Shown here in pieces: positions 1 to 5,633 of a stretch of 12,131 nt of DNA. The notes below the pieces were generated by a model that ran no database searches, was not told where the DNA came from, and was given only the letters and a program-made list of their open reading frames with translations. The position numbers were made by a program, and so were the translations under genes. The DNA comes from an uncultured Clostridium sp. (lineage in GTDB: Bacteria > Bacillota > Clostridia > TANB77 > CAG-508): NCBI GenBank assembly GCA_947643945.1, contig CANRXN010000006.1:1-12131 (forward strand), read 5' to 3'. The stretch's first letter is position 1. Each line of letters starts with the position of its first letter.

Positions 1-10
1 AAGGGGATTT

Positions 11-1760
11 TTATTTTAAATTTAAATTGATATGAATATCTCGTAATTGGGAACGACTAACCTTGCTAGGTGCTCCCATCATTAAATCTTGTGCCTTGCT
101 ATTAAGTGGAAAAGCTATTACTTCTCGTATATTTTGGGCATCGGTTAAAAGCATAAGCATTCGATCAATGCCAGGTGCAATACCAGCATGAGGCGGTGCA
201 CCAAATTGAAAGGCAGTATATAAAGCACCAAATTTAGATTTTACTTCTTCTTCTGTATAACCAGCCATGGTGAAGGCTTTTAGCATGATGTCAATGTCAT
301 GATTTCGAACAGCACCAGAGGAAAGCTCGATACCATTTACTACTAGGTCGTATTGATAAGCTAAAATTTCTAAAGGATTTTTCTGGGTTAAGGCTTCTAG
401 CCCACCTTGTGGCATAGAAAATGGGTTGTGGCTAAAAGCTAAGGAACCATGCTCATCTTCTTCAAACATGGGAAAATCTACAATCCAAGCAAAAGAGAAA
501 CAGTCCTTATCAATTAAATTTAGTCGTTTCCCTAGCTCTTCTCTAATTTGCCCGAGAAAGTTCGGTTGCTCTTTTTTTGTTATCGGCAATTAAGAAAAGA
601 GTATCTTCTTTTTGTAAATTAGCCAATTTTAATAATTCTGGTTTTAAATTAGCCGGAATAAATTTATCAATAGGACCTTTAAAGCTTAAATCTTCTTGTA
701 CTTCTAAATAACCAAGACCTGGCATGCCAAGGGATATGGCATATTGCAATAATTTTTCGTGAAAGCCTTTGGATAAATGCCCTTTTATACGAATGGCACG
801 AATGGTTTTACCAAGAAAAGGTTTAAAGGTACATTGGTTAAAAAATTGGCTTAAGTCTATAATGGTAAGAGGGTTTCGTAAATCTGGTTTATCTGTACCA
901 TAAGTTAGCATGGCTTCTTGGTAAGAAATTCTTGGGAAGGGATAAGTAGTAATCTTTTTGTTCGAAAATTCTTGGAAAGTTTTATATATGACTGGTTCAA
1001 TAGCAGAAAAGATATCTTCTTGGGTTGCATAAGCCATTTCCATATCCAGTTGATAAAATTCTCCGGGAGCTCTGTCGCTTCTGGCATCTTCGTCACGGAA
1101 GCAAGGTGCAATTTGAAAATATTTATCAATGCCAGAAACCATTAATAATTGTTTAAACTGTTGAGGAGCTTGTGGCAAAGCATAGAAATTTCCTGCATGA
1201 AGTCTGCTTGGGACTAAGTAATCTCTAGCACCTTCCGGAGAAGAACTAGTTAGGATAGGAGTTTGTACCTCTAAAAATCCTTGCTCTATCATTTGATTTC
1301 TTAAAAATTGAAGGACTTTAGCTCTTAATAATAAGTTATTTTTTAATTTATCATTTCTTAAATCTAAAAAGCGATATTGAAGACGTAAATCTTCTCTAAC
1401 TTCCTGGTTGGAATTAATTTCGAATGGTAAGTTTTTGGTTCGTTTTCCTAGGATTTCTAAATTTTCGATTCGAATTTCTACGAAACCAGTTTTTAATTTT
1501 GGATTAATGGTTTCAGGATCTCTTTTTTTCACCTCGCCATAAACAGAAACAGAAGATTCTAGCGGGATATGAGAAGCAAAATCAACATCTTCTTCTTTTC
1601 CAGAAGTTACAACTTGTGTAATACCGTACATATCACGAATATCTAAGAATACAAGACCTCCAAAATCACGAATGGTTTGTACAAAACCAGCAATTTTAAC
1701 TTTTTTGCCTACCTCCTTAAGACTAATTTCGTTGCAACGACAAGTTCGATATTCTTTCAT
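11..1760 (-). CDS. aspS: Aspartyl-tRNA synthetase, read through one +1 shift at a CGG codon
   Basis: Charges tRNA-Asp with aspartate in the cytoplasm; class II synthetase. The first frame (1760 to 543, 405 codons) carries the N-terminal OB-fold anticodon-binding domain (about residues 1-110) and the class II core with motif 2 (FRDEDARSDR, near residue 220). It then stops at TAG 545-543. The rest of the protein continues in the +1 frame down to TAA at 13-11 and holds motif 3 (GIAPGIDRMLML, near residue 526) and the usual C-terminal end. Codon 403 (554-552) is CGG. Skipping its C gives GGG, a glycine that lines up with the conserved Gly of the family's ALG-x-LR segment, and joins the frames into 582 residues, a normal length. 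ATG at 1760 has AAAGGAA upstream. Expression is under a T-box. A seven-A tract (578-572) is an alternative site for the indel, but the other four breaks in the window favour CGG. Identity is certain; the decoding is inferred. Confidence 0.95.
552..554 (-). other. Putative +1 recoding site: CGG in aspS
   Basis: In-frame codon 403 reads TCT-CGG-GCA-AAT-TAG. Dropping the C gives TCT-(C)-GGG-CAA-ATT and an open frame to the natural end of AspRS. It is the only in-frame CGG of aspS; four other CGG triplets on the coding strand are out of phase (in CCC-GGA, CCG-GAA, CCG-GCT and TAC-GGT). No Shine-Dalgarno-like spur precedes it. An A7 tract 18 bases upstream could also hold the indel, so this single site is less decisive than the others. 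Confidence 0.75.
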
Positions 1761-1822
1761 TTTACATCATTCCTTTCGTAATGGGATTTTAAAGTGAGCA
1801 TCCTTTATCCATTTTTAAATAC

Positions 1823-1853
1823 AAAAAACGTCCACTGCTAAATTGCAGGGACG
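1823..1853 (-). terminator. T-box intrinsic terminator
   Basis: On the minus strand, arms CGTCC-CTGC and GCAG-T-GGACG enclose the loop AATTTA. The run TTTTTT follows directly. The stem is perfect apart from one bulged T. It competes with the antiterminator that contains the T-box core just upstream. Confidence 0.88.
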
Positions 1854-2042
1854 AAATTACTTTTCCGCGGTACCACCCAACTTAAAAATCTTAAAAGATT
1901 TTCCACTTTCTTTTTAAAAATTACTCCAATGTGTTTCACTATTTTAGGTTGACCTTAAAGGGCTTCCAGCCGATGACCCTTTTCTCTTTTTAAGTTACTT
2001 CTAAAAGCTTTCATTGTACAAACGTAAGAAATTTTTATTTTG
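1823..2042 (-). promoter_or_regulatory. T-box leader of aspS
   Basis: The coding strand has the T-box core GGGTGGTACCGCGG at 1878-1865, which forms the antiterminator bulge that pairs with the acceptor end of uncharged tRNA. A terminator hairpin and T run follow at 1853-1823. A nested hairpin with AAAGGG/CCCTTT arms and inner GGCT/AGCC (about 1983-1962) fits the upper part of stem I. Uncharged tRNA, presumably tRNA-Asp, would allow read-through into aspS. I could not assign the specifier triplet with confidence, so the tRNA identity rests on the downstream gene. Confidence 0.92.
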
Positions 2043-2048
2043 TTAACT

Positions 2049-2077
2049 ATTTTACACAGTATTTGCTAATTTGTCAA
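2049..2077 (-). promoter_or_regulatory. aspS promoter
   Basis: Read on the minus strand, TTGACA (2077-2072), a 17-base spacer and TAAAAT (2054-2049) make a near-consensus housekeeping promoter. Transcription would begin near 2042 and run into the T-box leader. Confidence 0.8.
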
Positions 2078-2093
2078 GTTTTATTCGAAAAAA

Positions 2094-2107
2094 ATGTAAA
2101 TTTACAT
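2094..2107. promoter_or_regulatory. Palindrome between divergent promoters, candidate operator
   Basis: ATGTAAATTTACAT is a perfect 14-base palindrome. It lies midway between the -35 boxes of the aspS promoter (2072-2077) and of the small-ORF promoter (2119-2124). The position suits a repressor of both promoters, possibly the XRE protein encoded just downstream. It could also be chance in AT-rich DNA. Confidence 0.35.
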
Positions 2108-2118
2108 ATAAAACAAAC

Positions 2119-2147
2119 TTGACAAATAAAACAAAAAACGATATAAC
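2119..2147 (+). promoter_or_regulatory. Promoter of the 46-residue ORF (and probably the XRE gene)
   Basis: TTGACA (2119-2124), a 17-base spacer and TATAAC (2142-2147) form a near-consensus promoter. It points towards the small ORF starting at 2198 and is divergent from the aspS promoter. The stretch 1761-2197, which has no gene, is fully taken up by the T-box leader and these two promoters. Confidence 0.78.
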
Positions 2148-2197
2148 AGAATAAAAACTAGAAAATAGTAAATGATATAAAAGAGAGGAGAGTTTAG

Positions 2198-2338
2198 ATG
2201 GAGAACCTAAAAAAACAAATAGAAAAAGAACTAAAAAAGTTAGAAAATATGATAGCACAAAAGGAAAGTGCTATAAAAATACGAGAACAAAAAGAAAAAT
2301 TAGACAGCTTATTAGAAAAGTATGTAAAAGATATGTAG
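2198..2338 (+). CDS. Small helical protein, 46 residues, function unknown
   Basis: ATG at 2198 follows a strong GAGAGGAG site at 2183-2190 and a near-consensus promoter. The frame runs 46 codons to TAG 2336-2338. The product (MENLKKQIEKELKKLENMIA...) is almost all Lys, Glu, Leu and Ile in a heptad-like pattern, so a single long helix or coiled coil is likely. Length and composition recall small Spo0E-like phosphatase proteins, but their SQ-x-LD signature is absent (KEKLD here), so I do not name it. It may be co-transcribed with the XRE regulator 91 bases downstream. The good start signals are the main reason to accept this short gene. Confidence 0.6.
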   Translation: MENLKKQIEKELKKLENMIAQKESAIKIREQKEKLDSLLEKYVKDM

Positions 2339-2429
2339 AAATAAAATACGATAAAAAACGAATAAAACTCATTTATCTAACCTTTAAAATTTGATAAGAT
2401 AGAACAAAAAGTGAGATAGGTGGTAGAAA

Positions 2430-2756
2430 ATGAGAAAAGTAAGTACAATTAAAATTGGAGCAAATCTACAACAAATTAGAAAAAGTAATGGATATACACA
2501 AGAAAAATTAGCAGAAAAAATAGAAGTGTCAGTACGCTATATTAGCGACATTGAGCAAAATAGAGCAAAGCCATCTTATGAAGTATTAATTCGTATTTGC
2601 AATTTATTTGGAATAACGCTAGATCAAATTTTTAGTCAATATTTGTCAGCCCAAAAGAACAAAAAGTTAGAATATTCGTTAGCAGGTTATGAAAAGTTAT
2701 CAAAAGAAAATAAAAAAACGATAGAATATTTGATTATGTATTTTAATAAACAATAA
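2430..2756 (+). CDS. XRE-family helix-turn-helix transcriptional regulator
   Basis: 108-residue DNA-binding protein. Residues about 10-65 form a Cro/C1-type HTH: IGANLQQIRKSNGYTQEKLAEKI, then SVRYISDIEQNRAKPSYEVLIRICNLF, matching the family's helix 2-turn-helix 3 and following helices. The C-terminal 40 residues are polar and helical (KKLEYSLAGYEKLSKENKKT), perhaps for dimerisation. AGGTGG (2416-2421) sits ahead of ATG 2430. No effector domain is visible, so the ligand and targets are unknown. It lies between the small helical ORF and iscR. It might control the divergent promoters upstream, where a 14-base palindrome lies. Confidence 0.88.
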   Translation: MRKVSTIKIGANLQQIRKSNGYTQEKLAEKIEVSVRYISDIEQNRAKPSYEVLIRICNLFGITLDQIFSQYLSAQKNKKLEYSLAGYEKLSKENKKTIEYLIMYFNKQ

Positions 2757-2765
2757 AAAAGTCAC

Positions 2766-2795
2766 TTGCAATTCCTATTTATTTAGTAGTATAAT
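2766..2795 (+). promoter_or_regulatory. iscR promoter
   Basis: TTGCAA (2766-2771), an 18-base spacer and TATAAT (2790-2795) lie just upstream of the Rrf2 gene. An operator half-match fills the spacer, which suggests autorepression. Confidence 0.75.
2772..2792 (+). promoter_or_regulatory. Rrf2/IscR-type operator, degenerate copy
   Basis: TTCCTA-N9-TAGTAT keeps the left arm and the spacing of the two perfect TTCCTA-N9-TAGGAA sites in front of nifS, with two changes in the right arm. It lies between the -35 and -10 of the iscR promoter and would give weaker, autoregulatory binding. Confidence 0.6.
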
Positions 2796-2816
2796 GTACC
2801 AAATGGAGGGAATAGT

Positions 2817-3215
2817 ATGAAAATATCTACAAAAGGAAGATATGCTTTAAGAGTTATGGTAGATTTGGCATTAAATAGTAACCAAAAATATATAACTTCA
2901 AAGGAAATAGCCGCAAGGCAAGAATTATCAATTAAATACTTAGAACAAATTATAGCAATGTTAAATAAGGCAGGATATTTGGAAACAGCAAGAGGAAATA
3001 TGGGAGGATATAAGTTAGCAAGAAAACCAAGCGAGTGTATAATAGGAGATATACTCAAAGCCACGGAAGGAGACTTAACACCAATTGATTGTCTAACAGA
3101 AGAAGGAAAATGTAAAAGACAAAGGGATTGTAAAACATATTCTTTTTGGAAAGGATTAGATGAGGCAATTAATGGATATGTAAATAGTAAAACATTAGAA
3201 GATTTAATAAAATAG
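2817..3215 (+). CDS. iscR: Rrf2-family Fe-S cluster regulator, IscR-like
   Basis: 132-residue winged-helix repressor that senses cellular Fe-S status. The N-terminus MKISTKGRYALR and the recognition segment LSIKYLEQIIAMLNKAGYL, followed by the wing GNMGGYKLAR, are typical of Rrf2 proteins. Three cysteines, C92, C99 and C105, match the cluster-binding trio of IscR (spacings 6 and 5 between them here). The gene precedes nifS-nifU, the usual target, but is separated from them by a terminator and a separate promoter. The shared TTCCTA-N9-TAGGAA motif at both promoters suggests it represses both. ATG 2817 has GGAGGG at 2804-2809. CymR, the cysteine-metabolism Rrf2 protein, is an alternative, but it lacks these cysteines. 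Confidence 0.9.
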   Translation: MKISTKGRYALRVMVDLALNSNQKYITSKEIAARQELSIKYLEQIIAMLNKAGYLETARGNMGGYKLARKPSECIIGDILKATEGDLTPIDCLTEEGKCKRQRDCKTYSFWKGLDEAINGYVNSKTLEDLIK

Positions 3216-3224
3216 AAATCAAAA

Positions 3225-3279
3225 AGAAAGTATGAAAAAAGATTAGGATGTTAAAAATTTCATGCTTTTTTTATTTTTT
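3225..3279 (+). terminator. Terminator after iscR
   Basis: AAAGTATGAAA (about 3227-3237) pairs with TTTCATGCTTT (about 3258-3268), with one wobble pair, across a 20-base loop. Long T runs follow to 3279. The stem is AT-rich and of modest strength. Confidence 0.6.
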
Positions 3280-3283
3280 TTAA

Positions 3284-3304
3284 TTCCTATTGACTTACTA
3301 GGAA
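3284..3304 (+). promoter_or_regulatory. Rrf2/IscR-type operator 1 of nifS
   Basis: A perfect inverted repeat TTCCTA-N9-TAGGAA overlaps the -35 box TTGACT (3290-3295). It shares arms and spacing with operator 2, whose centre is 34 bases downstream, about three helical turns. Binding would block RNA polymerase. Confidence 0.78.
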
Positions 3305-3318
3305 ATGAGTGATATAAT
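3290..3318 (+). promoter_or_regulatory. nifS-nifU promoter
   Basis: TTGACT (3290-3295), 17 bases, TATAAT (3313-3318): near-consensus. Both elements are overlapped by a perfect operator copy, so the promoter should be strong but tightly repressed. Confidence 0.85.
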
Positions 3319-3338
3319 TCCTACTATAACAATAGGAA
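3318..3338 (+). promoter_or_regulatory. Rrf2/IscR-type operator 2 of nifS
   Basis: Second perfect TTCCTA-N9-TAGGAA repeat. It begins at the last base of the -10 box and covers the expected start of transcription. Confidence 0.78.
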
Positions 3339-3352
3339 AAGAGGAGGATAAA

Positions 3353-4534
3353 ATGAATACAATCTATTTAGACAATAATGCTACAACCAAAACAGATGAA
3401 GAAGTAGTAAAATCTATGTTACCATATCTACTAGAAAACTATGGAAATCCATCTTCTATTTATAAAATAGGAAGAGAAAATAAGAAAGCTGTTGAAGATG
3501 CCAGAGAAAAAGTGGCTAAAATTTTAAATTGCGATACAAAAGAAATTTTCTTTACTTCAGGAGGAAGTGAAAGTGATAATACAGCAATTAGAGGAATTGC
3601 TTACTTTTATAAAAATAAAGGAAATCATATTATTACATCTAAAATTGAGCATCCAGCCGTATTAGAAACTTGCAAACAATTAGAAAAAGAAGGATTTGAA
3701 GTGAGCTATATTGGCGTCGACGAAAATGGAATTCTTGATTTAGAAGAACTAAAAGAAGCCATAAAACCAACAACCGTACTAATTACTATCATGTTTGCAA
3801 ACAATGAAATAGGAACTTTGCAACCAATAGAAGAAATAGGGAAAATTGCCAAAGAACACAATATTATTTTTCATACAGACGCTGTACAAGCAGTAGGAAG
3901 TGTAAAAATAGATGTAAAAAAATTAAAAATTGACAGCCTTTCCTTATCAGCACATAAATTTTATGGACCAAAGGGAATTGGTGTTCTATATGTAAGAAAA
4001 GGAATACAGTTTAATAAATTTATAGAAGGAGGACATCAAGAAAAAAATAAAAGAGCAGGAACAGAAAACGTAGCAGGAATTGTAGGACTTGCTAAAGCAA
4101 TGGAACTAGCCTATAGAGATTTAGAAGAACATAATAGAAAAATTAAAGAATTAAGAGATTACTATGTAGAACAGATAAAAGAAAAAATACCTTATTGTAA
4201 GATAAATGGAGATAAGGAAAAAAGATTGCCAGGAAATAGCAATATTTCATTTAGATTTATTGAAGGAGAGAGCTTACTTTTAAATTTAGACTTAAAAGGA
4301 ATTTGTGCATCAAGTGGTAGTGCTTGTACTTCGGGTTCACTTGATCCATCTCATGTATTACTTGCCATAGGATTACCACATGAAATAGCACATGGCTCTT
4401 TAAGAGTTTCAATTGGAAAATATAATACAAAAGAAGAAATTGAATATGTAGTAGAAAATTTAATAGAAATAGTAGGTAGATTAAGAGAAATGTCACCATT
4501 ATATGAAAAATTTATAGAGGAGGAAAATAAATAA
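3353..4534 (+). CDS. nifS: Cysteine desulfurase, NifS/IscS family
   Basis: PLP enzyme that removes sulfur from cysteine as a persulfide and passes it to the NifU scaffold. The 393 residues start at ATG 3353 behind GAGGAGG (3340-3346). An upstream in-frame ATG at 3305 lies inside the promoter and operator and is rejected. Visible features are the N-terminal YLDNNATT, the PLP-contact HTDAVQAVG, the Schiff-base lysine K202 in SAHKFYGPKG, and the catalytic cysteine C325 in SSGSACTSG. The short loop around C325 (ACTSGSLDPSH) fits the NifS/IscS group I type rather than SufS. The stop codon overlaps the nifU ATG by one base, so the two genes are translationally coupled. Repressed, in all likelihood, by the IscR-like protein upstream. 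No mnmA follows, unlike many clostridial isc clusters. Confidence 0.96.
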   Translation: MNTIYLDNNATTKTDEEVVKSMLPYLLENYGNPSSIYKIGRENKKAVEDAREKVAKILNCDTKEIFFTSGGSESDNTAIRGIAYFYKNKGNHIITSKIEHPAVLETCKQLEKEGFEVSYIGVDENGILDLEELKEAIKPTTVLITIMFANNEIGTLQPIEEIGKIAKEHNIIFHTDAVQAVGSVKIDVKKLKIDSLSLSAHKFYGPKGIGVLYVRKGIQFNKFIEGGHQEKNKRAGTENVAGIVGLAKAMELAYRDLEEHNRKIKELRDYYVEQIKEKIPYCKINGDKEKRLPGNSNISFRFIEGESLLLNLDLKGICASSGSACTSGSLDPSHVLLAIGLPHEIAHGSLRVSIGKYNTKEEIEYVVENLIEIVGRLREMSPLYEKFIEEENK

Positions 4535-4905
4535 TGGAGTATTCTAAAAAAGTAATAGAGCATTATACAAATCCACGAAATGTGGGAAAAATAGAAAATG
4601 CTTCTGGAATAGGAGAAGTAGGAAATCCCGTTTGTGGAGATATTATGAAAGTGTTTATTAAAGTAGAAAATAATATTATAGTAGATGTAAAATTTAAAAC
4701 TTTTGGATGTGGTGCAGCAATTGCAACAAGTAGTATTTCAACAGAAATGATAAAAGGAAAAACAATAGAAGAAGCACTAAAATTAAAAAACACAGATGTT
4801 GTAAATTCATTAGGTGGACTTCCAGCTGTGAAATTACACTGTTCTGTATTAGCAGAGGAAGCAATTCACGAAGCAATTGCAGACTATCATAAAAAAATGA
4901 AGTAG
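4534..4905 (+). CDS. nifU: Fe-S cluster scaffold protein, NifU/IscU-like
   Basis: 123-residue scaffold on which [2Fe-2S] clusters are built from NifS sulfur. It is the N-terminal IscU-type domain only, with no ferredoxin or C-terminal Nfu part. The three ligand cysteines are C34 (PVCGD, with the conserved Asp D36), C59 (FGCGAAIA) and C103 (KLHCSVLAEEAI). The segment LGGLPAVKLHC replaces the IscU LPPVK motif in the manner usual for clostridial NifU-like proteins. ATG 4534 overlaps the last base of the nifS stop, and GAGGAGG at 4518-4524 is its binding site. It shares the nifS promoter and operators. No clear terminator follows; the hpt promoter begins within 20 bases. Confidence 0.95.
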   Translation: MEYSKKVIEHYTNPRNVGKIENASGIGEVGNPVCGDIMKVFIKVENNIIVDVKFKTFGCGAAIATSSISTEMIKGKTIEEALKLKNTDVVNSLGGLPAVKLHCSVLAEEAIHEAIADYHKKMK

Positions 4906-4923
4906 ATTTATCATAAAAAACCA

Positions 4924-4952
4924 TTGAAAACTTTCCTAATATCTAGTATAAT
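4924..4952 (+). promoter_or_regulatory. hpt promoter
   Basis: TTGAAA (4924-4929), 17 bases, TATAAT (4947-4952). The transcript would carry a leader of about 65 bases, part of which is repeated in front of uvrC. Confidence 0.72.
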
Positions 4953-4962
4953 CAATAAAAAG

Positions 4963-5026
4963 AGAAATAATTATAATTTTTTGCTAACCAAGTTTGTGCG
5001 ATTTAGGAAGGATGATAGTAAAGATG
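4963..5026 (+). repeat. Leader repeat, copy 1 (before hpt)
   Basis: Similar to 5546-5613. Shared blocks include AAATAATTA-AATT, then TTT-TGCG-TTTAGGAA and ATGATAGTAAA-ATG. Copy 1 contains the hpt binding site TAGGAAGG (5004-5011) and start codon. Confidence 0.6.
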
Positions 5027-5539
5027 GAAGAAATCAACATATTAATAAACAAAGCAAAACTAGAAAAAAGAATCGAAGAAATGGGAAAACAAATAAGCAA
5101 AGACTATGAAGGAAAAGAACTAGTATTTATAGGAATCCTAAAAGGCTCTGTTATGTTCATGGCAGAACTTGCAAAACATGTAAAAAACAGTGTGCAACTT
5201 GACTTTATGGACGTATCTAGCTATGTAGGAACCGAAAGTTCAGGAAATGTCAAAATTAACAAAGACATAAGAGATGGAATAGAAGGAAAAGACGTAATTA
5301 TCGTAGAAGACATAATCGACACAGGAAGAACCCTAACCTATGTAGCTGAATACCTAAAACAAAAAAATCCTAGCAGTGTAAAAATTGCAACCATGTTATC
5401 TAAGCCATCCAGAAGAGTTATGGAATTAAAAGTAGACTACATTGGATTTGCCATAGAAGACAAATTTGTTGTAGGATATGGCTTAGACTATAACGAAAAA
5501 TACAGGAATTTGCCATACATTGGCTATATCGAAAACTAA
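5024..5539 (+). CDS. hpt: Hypoxanthine phosphoribosyltransferase
   Basis: Purine salvage enzyme that joins hypoxanthine (and usually guanine) to PRPP to give IMP or GMP in the cytoplasm. The PRPP loop VIIVEDIIDTGRTL is present with the acidic pair E95-D96 and D99-T-G. GILKGSVMFMAEL (the loop with the cis-peptide Lys-Gly) and the C-terminal YIGFAIEDKFVVGYGLDYNEKYRNLPYIG are also typical. From ATG 5024 the protein has 171 residues; ATG 5012 would add four but abuts the binding site TAGGAAGG (5004-5011), and a start at 4994 lies upstream of it. In Bacillus-type genomes hpt often sits by ftsH and tilS; here it stands alone between nifU and uvrC. Confidence 0.95.
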   Translation: MEEINILINKAKLEKRIEEMGKQISKDYEGKELVFIGILKGSVMFMAELAKHVKNSVQLDFMDVSSYVGTESSGNVKINKDIRDGIEGKDVIIVEDIIDTGRTLTYVAEYLKQKNPSSVKIATMLSKPSRRVMELKVDYIGFAIEDKFVVGYGLDYNEKYRNLPYIGYIEN

Positions 5540-5545
5540 GGTTGA

Positions 5546-5613
5546 AAAATAATTACAATTTAATTCTTTTCCAACTGGATTTATGCGCTTTAGGAAAGAA
5601 TGATAGTAAAAAT
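5546..5613 (+). repeat. Leader repeat, copy 2 (before uvrC)
   Basis: Diverged copy of 4963-5026. It keeps TATGCG-TTTAGGAA and ATGATAGTAAAAATG. In this copy ATG 5600 opens a 15-codon frame that ends at TGA 5645-5647 and overlaps the uvrC start, so it looks like a relic of the hpt translation start. I see no clear -35/-10 pair in it. Confidence 0.55.
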
Positions 5614-5633
5614 GAAAAGGAAAGCTAAAAACA

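Noticed and set aside
572..578. A7 tract in aspS as the site of the frame change
   Set aside because: Removing one A also restores the frame, but it does not explain the in-frame CGG at 554-552, and it puts Pro in a usually helical segment. The other four breaks are at CGG. It is kept as an alternative for this site only.
905..1145. ORFs on both strands inside aspS
   Set aside because: They are shadows of the AspRS frame, with no binding sites or family likeness.
2052..2258. Minus-strand hydrophobic ORF of 68 codons
   Set aside because: It is the antisense of the promoter region and of the Lys/Glu-rich small ORF, which by complement gives Phe, Leu and Ser codons. It has no start signals.
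3305..3352. Upstream ATG 3305 as the nifS start
   Set aside because: It lies within the promoter and operator 1; ATG 3353 has a strong binding site and fits the family N-terminus.
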